Origin: Paraburkholderia sp. BL10I2N1 | Lineage (GTDB): Bacteria; Pseudomonadota; Gammaproteobacteria; Burkholderiales; Burkholderiaceae | DNA: 64,000 bases | NCBI RefSeq assembly: GCF_004361815.1 | Contig: NZ_SNWA01000001.1 | Location: 1,240,001-1,304,000 of the forward strand | Direction of reading: 5' to 3' | Shown here: piece by piece, positions 8,800 to 18,765 of the stretch | How the letters are laid out: each line of letters opens with the position of its first letter | How positions within the stretch are numbered: position 1 is the first letter of the stretch | Made by a program: the position numbers and the translations under genes | The notes under the pieces: model-generated | What the model was told of the DNA's origin: nothing | Seen by the model: the letters and a program-made list of their open reading frames with translations, nothing else | Databases searched by the model: none

Positions 8800-9749
8800 T
8801 CACGATCAACTACCTGTTCTGGCTGCTGGGGATTGTGCTGCTGATCGTGGGCGGCATGATCATGACGGATCGCGAACATCCGCGCCGCTTCACCGCGGGC
8901 GGCTTCTGGATCCTCTACGCATTGATCTTCCTCGTCGGCGACAGGCTGCCGCCGGAAGTCGTCGGCGTGCTGGTGATCGTCATGGCGGTGATCGCCGGTT
9001 TTGGCGGCGTCACGGCAGCGAAGCCCAAGGTATTGTCCGAAGAGGTTCGTCGTGCGAGCGCGCGGCGTCTCGGCAACAAGCTCTTCGTTCCCGCGTTGAC
9101 GATTCCGGTCGTCACGGTCGTGTTGACGCTGTCGGCCAGCCATCTCGTGTTCGGCGGCATGCCGCTCATCGAACTGAAGAACGTCACGCTGATTGGCTTC
9201 GGCATCGGGTGCGTGATTGCGCTTGCCGTCGCGTGTCTGATGACACGCGATACCGTCGGCCAGTCGACGAAGGAAGCGCGACGGCTCGTCGATGCCCTGT
9301 CGTGGGCTGCCGTGCTGCCGCAGATGCTCGGCATGCTCGGCCTCGTGTTCTCGGACGCGGGTGTCGGCAAGGCGGTCGCGCATCTGACCATCGCTTACGT
9401 CAATCTCGACTACCGGATCGTCGCGGTCGCCGTGTACTGCATCGGCATGGCGCTCTTCACGATGGTGATGGGCAATGGCTTCGCCGCGTTTCCGGTGATG
9501 ACGGGTGGCGTGGGCGTACCGATCCTCGTCGGTGTGTTTCATGGCAACCCGGCCGTGATGGTCGCGATCGGCATGTTCTCGGGATACTGCGGCACGCTGA
9601 TGACGCCGATGGCCGCGAACTTCAACATGGTGCCGGCTGCGCTGCTCGAACTGCCGGACAAGAACGCGGTGATCAAGGTTCAGGTGCCGACCGCGCTGCC
9701 GTTGCTGGTCGTGAACATTCTCCTGCTGAACTTCCTGATGTTCCTGTAA
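8796..9749 (+). CDS. DUF979 membrane protein, partner of DUF969
   Basis: A 317-residue protein with about eight or nine membrane spans (the first at residues 5-22, the last at 298-317). Polar glycine-rich stretches such as GNGFAAFPVMTGGVGVPILVG and FSGYCGTLMTPMAANFNM resemble the conserved unwound helices of ion-coupled carriers. It overlaps the DUF969 stop by four bases, implying a fixed stoichiometry. It probably forms a two-subunit permease with DUF969. Substrate is inferred from the 5-oxoprolinase genes upstream. Confidence 0.85.
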   Translation: MITINYLFWLLGIVLLIVGGMIMTDREHPRRFTAGGFWILYALIFLVGDRLPPEVVGVLVIVMAVIAGFGGVTAAKPKVLSEEVRRASARRLGNKLFVPALTIPVVTVVLTLSASHLVFGGMPLIELKNVTLIGFGIGCVIALAVACLMTRDTVGQSTKEARRLVDALSWAAVLPQMLGMLGLVFSDAGVGKAVAHLTIAYVNLDYRIVAVAVYCIGMALFTMVMGNGFAAFPVMTGGVGVPILVGVFHGNPAVMVAIGMFSGYCGTLMTPMAANFNMVPAALLELPDKNAVIKVQVPTALPLLVVNILLLNFLMFL

Positions 9750-9766
9750 GGGCTGCCGTGTGGTGA

Positions 9767-9799
9767 GATCGGGCGCGGCGCATGACGCCGCCCCCGATC
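9767..9799. terminator. Bidirectional stem-loop between convergent DUF979 and TraB/GumN genes
   Basis: A 14-bp GC-rich stem with one mismatch (GATCGGGCGCGGCG against its complement) and a CATGA loop, placed in the 68-bp convergent gap. Short T-rich stretches flank it, but there is no long U-tract. Confidence 0.6.
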
Positions 9800-9817
9800 A
9801 CCTTTCGTCGCCCCGCA

Positions 9818-11108
9818 TCATCCCGGCTCAACCACAAATCCCCGCTCCCTCAAGAGCGCCAGCACGCCCTTCGGTCCGCCCAGGTGCAGCGCGCCGATCG
9901 CGACGAATATGGGTTTATTCGGCGCGGCGATCGCAATCATCCGCGACACGAAACGCCGGTTCCGCTCGAACACGATCTTGTTGTCGATCGAAGCGGACAG
10001 CCGATGGTCACGTGCCAGTTTCTCGGACTTTGCCGTTTCCCACGCCGCAATCGCGTCCGCATCGCCGACCTGCCAGAGACGGTGCAACGTTTGCACATCG
10101 GCGACGTTGTCAGCGGGCGTCTGCACCAGATCCTGCGCGACCATTTCGCGTTGCTGCGCGAGCGTCAGTCCCGTGAACGCACGCATCTGTTCGGACAGCG
10201 TCTCGAGGCCCACGATCTTGCCGCGCGTGCGCAGGTAGACGTTCTGCAACTGTGCTTCGGTGCCGTACTCGGTCTGCAGGCCGGCGCTCAGCGAAACGTA
10301 GGTTTCGACCAGCAGCGACGCGAGCCACGGACGCATCTTCTTGATCTCTTCGAGCGCCGCGGGATTGTCACGCAGCCGGTACGCGAGCTTGCGCCACAAC
10401 GGATCCGGCAACAACCGCGGCAGACATTCGCGCGTACAGACGCCGTATTTCGACACGTCGTCCTGCGACACCAGCAGATCGTCCGGCGACAGTTCGAGCG
10501 CGAGGATGGGTGAAGCCGCGAGCGCGGCCAGGATCGACTTGCGAAACGGCTGGTCCGGCGGATAGTCGGACGGGTCGCCAACGTGCAATGTGCCGAGCAC
10601 GTAAATGGTTGTGGTGCCGCGCGTGGCGACATAGAACGGCATGCGCGCGGGCGGCCTGCGGACCGGACCGCCGGCCGTGGTGCCGGGACTCGCCGCCGGC
10701 GGATTAAAACCGGGCAGCGCGGCGGGCGGCGCGGCAGGAGGCGCAGGTGCGCCCGCAACCGGCCGCCCGGCCTGCACCGGCGTATTCGCCGACGCACCCG
10801 CGGCATACGCCACCGGAATTGGCAGCAGCACGCCGCACGGCGCCAGAACAAGCGAAGCGCATGCGAGCCGCGACGCCGCCCAGCGCCGCTCGAGCACAAC
10901 GACGAGGCCGCCAGATCGGGCTACGACGCAAACAACAGCGCTGACAACAGCACTGGCGATCACGCCGGCACCCCAGGAGACGACCATCAATGCGGCCAGC
11001 AAGAAGGCCATCAAGAAAGCCGCAAACACGACAGTGAAGGCGGCCGTGCAGACGACACACCGCCCACCTTCACGCAGGCGGCGCGCAGGACGGCGCGCCG
11101 CCAACGCA

Positions 11109-11116
<8 letters not shown>
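9818..11116 (-). CDS. TraB/GumN family protein, exported
   Basis: A 432-residue protein as drawn. The C-terminal two thirds is a TraB/GumN domain: YVLGTLHVGDPSDYP near residue 171 and AIGALHLGGPKGVLALLRERGF at the C terminus hold the paired GxxH motifs of this Tiki-like putative metalloprotease fold. The N terminus is odd: a long hydrophobic stretch (residues 21-70), then a second signal-like segment ending in IPVAYAAG, then a Pro/Ala linker. A GTG at 10897 would start just before the second segment and give a plain signal peptide. I kept 11116 because it overlaps the dppF stop by eight bases. Export to the periplasm is likely either way. Confidence 0.75.
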
Positions 11117-12121
<1,005 letters not shown>

Positions 12122-12125
<4 letters not shown>

Positions 12126-13138
12126 CGTGCGCCTCCCTGGGGTTGTGTTTTCGTGTGGACGTTCGCGTCGCCGGTCAGGTTCAGCGGCTTGATGCAGCGC
12201 ACCTGAGTCGCTTCACCATGATCCGGCAACGGCCCGAGCGCGGGCCGCGCCTTCATGCAGTCGTCGACGACGTACTTGCAGCGCGGCGCGAAGAGGCACC
12301 CACGCGGCCGGTCATCGCGACCCGGCACCATGCCCGGCAGCGCGGCAAGCCGTACCGCGCCGACGTTATGCTCGGGAATCGCCGCCAGCAGCGCCTCCGT
12401 GTACGGATGATGGGGCGCGGCGAAGATATCCGGCACGCGGTTCGTCTCGATGACTTCGCCCGCATACATCACGGCCACGCGTTGCGCGACTTCCGACACG
12501 ACAGCGAGATCGTGCGAAATCAGCACGAGCGCCATGCCGCGTTCCTTCTGCAGCCTCACGAGCAGTTCCATGATCTGCGCCTGGATCGTCACGTCGAGCG
12601 CGGTGGTCGGCTCGTCGGCGATCAGCAGCTTCGGATTGCACGCGACGGCCATCGCGATCATCACGCGCTGGTTCATCCCGCCCGACATCTGATGCGGAAA
12701 CGACGTGATGCGGTTCTTCGCGTCGGGAATCCCCACCTGATCCAGCAGTTCCACCGCACGCCGGTGCAGCGCGTCGCCGCGCAGGCCTTCGTGCAGCTTC
12801 AACACTTCCTTGATCTGGTAGCCGACGGTGTAGCTCGGATTCAGGCTCGTCAGCGCGTCCTGAAAGACCATGGCGATGTCCTTGCCGATGATCCTGCGGC
12901 GCGCGCTCGCGGAAGCCTTCAGCAGATCCTTGCCGTCGAAGGTGATTTCGTCGGCGGTTACCTTGCCGGGCGCGTCGATGAGGCCCATCAGCGCCATCAT
13001 CGTCACGCTCTTGCCCGAGCCCGATTCGCCGACCACGCCCACCACTTCGCCAGGCGCCACGTTCAGGTTGATCCGGTCGACAGCGGGCAAGCCGCTGAAA
13101 TTCACCGAGAGATTGCGGATGGTCAATAGATTGCTCAT
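12122..13138 (-). CDS. dppD: Dipeptide/oligopeptide ABC transporter ATP-binding protein, DppD-type
   Basis: The first ATPase subunit, 338 residues. Walker [17 protein letters not shown] is near residues 36-51, signature [13 protein letters not shown] near 157, Walker [15 protein letters not shown] after it, then the H-loop ISHDLAVV. The C-terminal Cys motif ([14 protein letters not shown]) matches DppD/OppD. It lies two bases downstream of dppC and overlaps dppF, consistent with a heterodimeric ATPase made in equal amounts. Confidence 0.92.
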
Positions 13139-13139
13139 A

Positions 13140-14057
13140 TCAGGCCATCCGTTTCAGTTTGGGATCGAGCGCATCGCGCAGCCCGTCGCCAAGCAGGTTG
13201 ATCGACAGCACCGAAATCAGAATGGAGAGACCAGGCATCGTGACGATCCACCATGCGCTGTCGATGTAATCGCGCGCCGATGCCAGCATCGCGCCCCACT
13301 CCGCCGAAGGCGGTTGTACGCCGAGGCCGAGAAAGCCGAGTGCCGCGGCATCGAGAATCGCGGACGAAAAACCGAGCGTCGCCTGCACGATCAGCGGCGC
13401 GGTGCAGTTCGGCAGCACCTGCGAGAACATCAGACGCAGCGTGCCCGCACCTGCGACGCGCGAAGCCGTCACGTATTCCTTCTGCAGTTCGCCGAGCGCC
13501 GATGCGCGCGTGAGACGCACATAACCCGGCAGTGCAACGATTGCGATTGCAAGCATCGTATTCGTCAAACCCGGACCGATGATCGCGACGACCGCGACCG
13601 CAAGCAGCAGCGACGGCAGCGCGAGCAGCACGTCCATGATGCGCATGATCGGCGTGTCGGCCCAGTTCTGGAAGAACGCGGCGATGAGACCGAGCACGAT
13701 GCCCGGAATCAGCGCCAGCACCACCGATACGAAGCCGATCCAGAACGACAGCCGCGCGCCGTACATCAGACGCGAGAGGATGTCGCGGCCCGCTTCGTCA
13801 GTGCCGAGGATGAACTTCCAGTTGCCGCCGGCAAGCCACGCCGGCGGAATCTTCACGGAGTCGCGATACTGCTCGATCGGGCTGTGCGGCGCGATCAGCG
13901 GCGCGAAGATCGCGACGAAGATCAACACCAGCACGATGACGCCCGCGGTCACGGCGCCCCGGTTGCGCGAGAAGTTCGCCCAGAATTCACGGGCTGCAAG
14001 TGCGCGGCCGCTGGGCGGCGTCACTGCGGTGGGAACTGTATTTTGAATGTCTGCCAT
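13140..14057 (-). CDS. dppC: Dipeptide ABC transporter permease, DppC-type
   Basis: Inner-membrane permease, 305 residues. It has an N-terminal cytoplasmic tail, a first span near residues 30-50 ([20 protein letters not shown]), the conserved [20 protein letters not shown], and five further spans. The EAA loop near [21 protein letters not shown] contacts the ATPases. Two ATGs are adjacent; the second (14057) stands at better distance from GGGAGG. The 88-bp gap to dppB contains two short GC-rich stem-loops. Confidence 0.92.
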   Translation of the reverse strand: MADIQNTVPTAVTPPSGRALAAREFWANFSRNRGAVTAGVIVLVLIFVAIFAPLIAPHSPIEQYRDSVKIPPAWLAGGNWKFILGTDEAGRDILSRLMYGARLSFWIGFVSVVLALIPGIVLGLIAAFFQNWADTPIMRIMDVLLALPSLLLAVAVVAIIGPGLTNTMLAIAIVALPGYVRLTRASALGELQKEYVTASRVAGAGTLRLMFSQVLPNCTAPLIVQATLGFSSAILDAAALGFLGLGVQPPSAEWGAMLASARDYIDSAWWIVTMPGLSILISVLSINLLGDGLRDALDPKLKRMA

Positions 14058-14060
14058 CAT

Positions 14061-14145
14061 GCCTCCCGCAGAGCCGCCTCAAGGGAGGCATGCGCCCCCT
14101 TGGGGGGCAGCGAACGAATGTGAACTTGGGGGTACATGATTCTGT
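14061..14145 (-). repeat. Paired GC-rich stem-loops between dppB and dppC
   Basis: On the minus strand, GCCCCCCAAGGGGGC and GCCTCCCTTGAGGC form two consecutive short hairpins, the second just upstream of the dppC ribosome site. They could modulate dppC translation or be a small dispersed repeat. Nothing else is seen here. Confidence 0.35.
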
Positions 14146-15156
14146 TTACCTCGTATGGCGAATGCGCGGATTCAACACGCCGTACAACAGATCAACGATC
14201 AGATTCACGAAGATCACCAGAGTCGCAATCATCAGGATCCCGCCCTGCACGACCGGATAGTCGCGCCGGCTGATCGCATCGATGAGCCATTTGCCGATGC
14301 CGGGCCATGAGAACAGCGTCTCGGTCAGCACCGCGCCTGCGAGCAGCGTCCCGACCTGGAGACCGATCACCGTCACCACGGGAATCAGCGCATTACGCAG
14401 CGCATGCACGATGATCACGCGTGCCGGCGCGAGCCCCTTCGCCCGCGCGGTGCGGATGTAGTCTTCGCGCAGCACCTCGAGCATCGACGAACGCGTCATC
14501 CGTGCGACGACAGCAAGCGGAATCGTGCCGAGCACGATGGCCGGCAGGATCAGATGGCTCACGGCCGACCTGAACGAGCCTTCGTCGGGAGCAAGCAGCG
14601 CGTCCACCAGCATGAAGCCGGTCACGTGCGGAATGTCGTATTCGACCGCGATCCGGCCAGACACCGGCGTCCAGCCGAGGTCGGCGGAAAACACCATGAT
14701 GAGGATCAGCCCCCACCAGAAGATCGGCATCGAGTAGCCGGTGAGCGCCGTGCCCATCACGCCGTGATCGACCACGGTGCCACGTCTTAACGCAGCAAAC
14801 ACGCCCGCCGGCAGACCGACGATCAACGCGAACATCAATGCGCAGAACGACAGCTCGACAGTGGCGGGAAAGCGGGCAAGGAACTCGCCCATCACGCTCG
14901 TGTTGGTGATGATCGACATCCCAAGATTGCCATGCAGGGCGCGGCCGACGTAGTGGATGTACTGCATCGGCAGGGGCTCGTCGAGCCCGAGGCGGTGCAG
15001 CGCAGCAGCGTGCATCGCCGGATCGACCCCACGTTCGCCCATCATCACTTCGATGGGGTCGCCGGGGATCAGGTGTATCAGCGCAAACGCCAGAATGGTG
15101 ATGCCGATGAAAGTCGGTATCACCATTCCGATGCGACGCAAAACGAATCGGAACAT
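14146..15156 (-). CDS. dppB: Dipeptide ABC transporter permease, DppB-type
   Basis: Inner-membrane permease, 336 residues, six predicted spans. N-terminal RRIGMVIPTFIGITILAFALIHLIPGDP is the classic DppB/OppB first span and PGDP motif. The EAA loop MTRSSMLEVLREDYIRTARAKG sits near residue 210. AGGG is placed well upstream of the ATG. It pairs with dppC to form the channel. A terminator-like hairpin separates it from dppA, which would keep permease levels below binding-protein levels. Confidence 0.93.
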   Translation of the reverse strand: MFRFVLRRIGMVIPTFIGITILAFALIHLIPGDPIEVMMGERGVDPAMHAAALHRLGLDEPLPMQYIHYVGRALHGNLGMSIITNTSVMGEFLARFPATVELSFCALMFALIVGLPAGVFAALRRGTVVDHGVMGTALTGYSMPIFWWGLILIMVFSADLGWTPVSGRIAVEYDIPHVTGFMLVDALLAPDEGSFRSAVSHLILPAIVLGTIPLAVVARMTRSSMLEVLREDYIRTARAKGLAPARVIIVHALRNALIPVVTVIGLQVGTLLAGAVLTETLFSWPGIGKWLIDAISRRDYPVVQGGILMIATLVIFVNLIVDLLYGVLNPRIRHTR

Positions 15157-15192
15157 GGTTCGTCCCTCTGGTCGTGACTCTTGGATGAATGG

Positions 15193-15236
15193 AAAAAACG
15201 CAACCGGCGACGAGGGCTCGTGACCCCGGTCGCCGG
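15193..15236 (-). terminator. Attenuating terminator-like hairpin between dppA and dppB
   Basis: On the minus strand CCGGCGAC pairs perfectly with GTCGCCGG around a 17-base loop. TTGCG and then six Ts follow, the layout of an intrinsic terminator. It lies inside an apparent operon, so partial read-through is expected, as is common after binding-protein genes. Confidence 0.55.
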
Positions 15237-15285
15237 ACCATTTCGACCAGTTTTCTAATGGTACGAAAAGCTTACTGCGTCAGTA

Positions 15286-16917
15286 TTACTTCACGCTAAC
15301 ACCATCAAAGCGCGCATAGCCGAGCGGCTCGATGCGCATGTCGACAACCTTCTTGCTGACCGGTTGGTACACCGTCGAGTGAGCCATCGGCGAGAACGGC
15401 AGTTCCTGCGCGAAGATCTTCTGTGCTTCCACATAGTGCTCCGTGCGCTGGGCGACATCCGACGTCGTGCGGCCCTTCTGGATCAGCTCGTCGAACGGCT
15501 TGTAGCACCACTTCGAGAAGTTGTTGCCATTGACCGCTTCGCAGCCGAGCAGCGTGCCGAGCCAGTTATCCGGATCGCCATTGTCGCCAGTCCAGCCGAT
15601 CAGCATCGTGTCGTCTTCGCCAGCGTGCGCGCGCTTGATGTACTCGCCCCACTCATACGTGACGATCTTCGCCTTCACGCCGATCTTGGCCCAGTCGGCC
15701 TGGATCATTTCGGCCATCAGCCGTGCGTTCGGGTTGTACGCGCGCTGCACGGGCATCGCCCACAGCGTGAGCTCGAAACCATTCGCATAACCGGCCTTCG
15801 CGAGCAGGTCCTTCGCCTTCGCCGGATCGTACGGCAGGCTCTTCAGATCCTTGTAGAACGACCATTGCGTCGGCGGCATCGGATTGGTCGCCGGCTGGCC
15901 TGCGCCCTGGTACACCGACTCGATGATCGCCTTCTTGTTGATCGCCATGTCGAGCGCCTGACGCACTTCGAGCTTGTCGACCGGCTTGTGCGTCACGTTG
16001 TACGCGAGATAGCCGAGGTTGAAGCCCGGTTGCGACGGCATCGCGATGTTCGGCTCAGCCTTCAGCGGCGCGATGTCGGCCGGACGCGGATAGCTCATCA
16101 CCTGGCATTCGTCGCGCTTGATCTTCTGCACGCGCACGCCGGCGTCCGGCGTAATCGAGAAGATCAGCTTCGAGATCTGCACGGCGCCCGGCTTCCAGTA
16201 GTCCGGATTGCCGTCGAAACGGATCGTCGCGTCCTTCGTGTAGCTGCGGAAAATGAACGGGCCCGTGCCGACCGGAGACTGGTTGATGTCGGCAGCCTTG
16301 CCGGCCTTCAGCAACTGGTCCGCATATTCCGCCGACAGGATCGACGCATATTCCATCGCCAGATTCTGGATGAACGGGGCGTTGACTTCCTTCAGCGTGA
16401 ACTTGACCGTGTACGGGTCGACCTTTTCGACGCTGGTGATCAGCTTGTCGAGGCCCATATCGGTGAAGTACGGGAACTGCACCGGGTACGCCTTGCGGAA
16501 CGGCTGGTTCGGATCCAGCATGCGCTGGAACGAGAACACGACGTCGTCCGCGTTGAATTCGCGCGTCGGTTTGAAGAACGACGTGGTCTGGAACTTCACA
16601 CCGTGGCGCAGATGGAACGTATAGGTCTTGCCATCAGCGGAAACATCCCACTTTTCGGCGAGGCCGGGTTCGACCTTGGTGCCGCCGCGTTCGAATTCGA
16701 CGAGGCGGTTATAGACGGTGAACGTGTTGGCCGTGAAATCCACGCCCGTGGTGTATTGGGCCGGATCGAAACCCGCGGGACTGCCTTCTGAGCAGTAAAC
16801 CAGGGTCTTGTTCGGAATCCCGGCTGCGCCCGCAATATTGGACACGGCCATCGATGCCGCTGCGGCAGCGACGAGCGTGGTCAGACGCGCGGCGCGCAAC
16901 AGTTTGTTTTGCTTCAT
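15286..16917 (-). CDS. dppA: Periplasmic dipeptide-binding protein of ABC transporter, DppA-type
   Basis: Solute-binding protein (SBP family 5), 543 residues. A Sec signal peptide occupies residues 1-31 (LVAAAAASMAVSNIAGAAG). The mature protein begins with KTLVYCSEGSPAGFDPAQY and contains the cluster signature near AEKWDVSADGKTYTFHLRHGVKF. A Cys pair (CEAVNGNNFSKWC) near residue 460 could form a disulphide. GGAGG precedes the ATG. It is the first gene of dppABCDF. Peptide specificity cannot be told from sequence; dipeptide rather than longer is suggested by similarity to DppA. Confidence 0.92.
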   Translation of the reverse strand: MKQNKLLRAARLTTLVAAAAASMAVSNIAGAAGIPNKTLVYCSEGSPAGFDPAQYTTGVDFTANTFTVYNRLVEFERGGTKVEPGLAEKWDVSADGKTYTFHLRHGVKFQTTSFFKPTREFNADDVVFSFQRMLDPNQPFRKAYPVQFPYFTDMGLDKLITSVEKVDPYTVKFTLKEVNAPFIQNLAMEYASILSAEYADQLLKAGKAADINQSPVGTGPFIFRSYTKDATIRFDGNPDYWKPGAVQISKLIFSITPDAGVRVQKIKRDECQVMSYPRPADIAPLKAEPNIAMPSQPGFNLGYLAYNVTHKPVDKLEVRQALDMAINKKAIIESVYQGAGQPATNPMPPTQWSFYKDLKSLPYDPAKAKDLLAKAGYANGFELTLWAMPVQRAYNPNARLMAEMIQADWAKIGVKAKIVTYEWGEYIKRAHAGEDDTMLIGWTGDNGDPDNWLGTLLGCEAVNGNNFSKWCYKPFDELIQKGRTTSDVAQRTEHYVEAQKIFAQELPFSPMAHSTVYQPVSKKVVDMRIEPLGYARFDGVSVK

Positions 16918-17291
16918 GTTTCCTCCAGGTTCGGAACCGGCTCCCGCCGGTGTAGCGCGATATTACTTGAGCAAGGCTCACCCGAACAAGCGGAGGAAAT
17001 TCCCTGTGTTCACGATCGGAATCACCGCTTGACACCGGTTGCTGCACTGCCGCAGCAGCCGGCATGAAGATTAGTGTGCGCCTTCGGAACAATAAAGGTC
17101 ATTTTTTCACTTCAGGCCGACCGCCCGGAATTGTGCCGGCCCAAACGGATCGATCTTGAACGCAGCGATTAGCCTCTGCGCGAGTGAGTCCAGCCACCAT
17201 GTGGGCTGCTGCGGGCGACGTTTCACCGGGCCGCAGCAGTCAGTCAGGGCGCATCGAGCAGCCATTGCGGCGCGACCGTATGCCTGGGTGT
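16918..17291 (-). promoter_or_regulatory. Non-coding 374 bp between metF and dppA
   Basis: It must carry the dppA promoter and any metF terminator. A perfect 9-bp stem (CTGCTGCGG against CCGCAGCAG, 17206-17239, 16-base loop) lies 50 bp past metF and may end that transcript, though no U-tract follows. A weak TTATTG-16 bp-TAATCT pair on the minus strand is the best -35/-10 candidate for dppA. No gene is visible. Confidence 0.4.
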
Positions 17292-18122
17292 CTAGACGCC
17301 CAGGCGTTCGCAGATGGCCTTGGTGGCCGCCGCGCCATTGAGCGTATAGAAGTGCAGGCCCGGCACTTTCGCATCGACGAGCCGCTGACACAGGTTCGTC
17401 ACGACATCGAGGCCGAATGCGCGGATCGCATCGCGGTCGTCGCCGAAGCTTTCCAGCCTGCGCGCGACCCAGCGCGGTACTTCGGCGCCGCACATCTCGG
17501 AGAAACGCATCAGTTGCGAGAAGTTCGTGATCGGCATGATGCCGGGCACGATCGGCACATCGACGCCCAGCTTGCGTGCGTCGTCAACAAAACGGAAGTA
17601 CGCGTCCGCATTGAAGAAATACTGCGTGATCGCCGAATTCGCGCCGGCCTTCACCTTGCGCGCGAAGTTCTCCAGATCGGCCTTCGGCGAACGCGACTGC
17701 GGATGGTATTCCGGATAGGCGGCCACTTCGATACGAAACCAGTCGCCAAACTCGGAGCGGATGAAGCTCACCAGATCCGACGCGTAACGAAGCTCGCCCA
17801 CTTCGCCCATGCCGGAGGGCAGGTCGCCGCGCAGTGCGACGATATGGCGGATGCCATGCGAGCGGTACTCGTTGAGGATCGCGCGCAGGCTTTCCTTCGA
17901 CGAACCGATGCACGACAGGTGAGGCGCGGCTTCGATGCCGTCCTTCGCGATGTCGAGCACGGTATCGAGCGTGCCCTGCTGCGTCGAGCCGCCCGCACCG
18001 AACGTGCAGGACACAAACTTGGGCTTGAGCGGGGTCAGTTGCGCGCGGGTGGCTCGCAGCTTGTCGACGGCTTCCTGCGTCTTCGGCGGGAAGAATTCGA
18101 ATGAGAGTTCGATCGGGTTCAT
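17292..18122 (-). CDS. metF: 5,10-methylenetetrahydrofolate reductase
   Basis: FAD enzyme that reduces 5,10-methylene-THF to 5-methyl-THF, the methyl donor for methionine synthesis. The 276 residues form a TIM barrel opening with ELSFEFFPPKTQEA (catalytic Glu region). It continues with VSCTFGAGGSTQQGT and ALRGDLP and later shows AITQYFFNADAYFRF. Length fits the short bacterial form without a regulatory domain. It lies downstream of ahcY and the holin-like gene on the same strand, so it is probably co-controlled by the SAH riboswitch and joins SAH removal to methyl-group supply. Confidence 0.95.
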   Translation of the reverse strand: MNPIELSFEFFPPKTQEAVDKLRATRAQLTPLKPKFVSCTFGAGGSTQQGTLDTVLDIAKDGIEAAPHLSCIGSSKESLRAILNEYRSHGIRHIVALRGDLPSGMGEVGELRYASDLVSFIRSEFGDWFRIEVAAYPEYHPQSRSPKADLENFARKVKAGANSAITQYFFNADAYFRFVDDARKLGVDVPIVPGIMPITNFSQLMRFSEMCGAEVPRWVARRLESFGDDRDAIRAFGLDVVTNLCQRLVDAKVPGLHFYTLNGAAATKAICERLGV

Positions 18123-18155
18123 GATTTACCAGGGTTGCCCGTCTTCAGGACGCCG

Positions 18156-18509
18156 TCAGCCGATGCTGCGGTTACCGAAGATCAGCGCGGACAGCAGCCA
18201 CGAGACTATGCTGTACAGGATCGAGCCGAAAAATGCCGACCAGAAACCCGACACCTCGAAGCCCTTCAGCAGCGACGCGCACAGCCAGAAGCACAGCGCG
18301 TTGACGACCAGAATGAACAGTCCGAGCGTGATGATCGTGACGGGCAGCGTGAGCAGGATCAGCACCGGTCGCAACACGGCGTTGATGAGCCCAAGCACCA
18401 GCGCAATGATCAGTGCCGTGCCGAAACTGCGGATGTGAATCGACGGCACCAGATACGTGATGATCAGCAGGGCGAGCGCATTGATCAGCCAGGTCAGCAG
18501 CACAGTCAT
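18156..18509 (-). CDS. Holin-like small membrane protein (phage holin 4 superfamily)
   Basis: A 117-residue protein with four tightly packed hydrophobic helices (about residues 3-20, 28-50, 55-75 and 90-112) and very little soluble part. It belongs to the family usually called phage holin family protein, which is chromosomal in many betaproteobacteria. AGGAG lies just upstream of the ATG at 18509; a longer frame upstream has no hydrophobic character. It is always found near ahcY/metF in this group as far as I recall, but its role is unknown. The phage name should not be read as evidence of lysis. Confidence 0.85.
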   Translation of the reverse strand: MTVLLTWLINALALLIITYLVPSIHIRSFGTALIIALVLGLINAVLRPVLILLTLPVTIITLGLFILVVNALCFWLCASLLKGFEVSGFWSAFFGSILYSIVSWLLSALIFGNRSIG

Positions 18510-18609
18510 GTAGAGCTCCTTGTCAACGGGAAGTCCGGGATGAAATCCGGACTGGGCGGATTCGTGGGTCGCGCGAGCCGTGCTCCATGCGTGGGGTTCA
18601 GCGCCCATC

Positions 18610-18671
18610 ACGCAGCGCGTCTTTTACGATGCGCGCTGCGTAATGGGACGCCCGGGACGCCCGGGACGCCC
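18610..18671. repeat. Stem-loop and three 9-bp tandem repeats downstream of ahcY
   Basis: A perfect 10-bp stem (ACGCAGCGCG, 18610-18641, 12-base loop) is followed by GGGACGCCC three times in tandem at 18645-18671. It lies in the 256-bp gap between ahcY and the holin-like gene. The hairpin may end part of the ahcY transcripts, but there is no U-tract on the minus strand. Confidence 0.5.
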
Positions 18672-18765
18672 GCCGGCCGCATGCGTTCGAACTGCATTCA
18701 GCACGCGGCGGGCGGCGGCGGACTGAACCGCCGCATCCGCCATGGCGGCCGGCGCTTCGGGCCGC

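Noticed and set aside
15364..16791. A 475-codon plus-strand open frame opposite dppA
   Set aside because: Arg/Val/Leu-rich shadow of the solute-binding protein with no ribosome site or similarity.
18156..18509. Evidence for a prophage because of the holin-like gene
   Set aside because: No other phage gene, integrase or att site is near; the family is chromosomal and the context is the methionine cycle.
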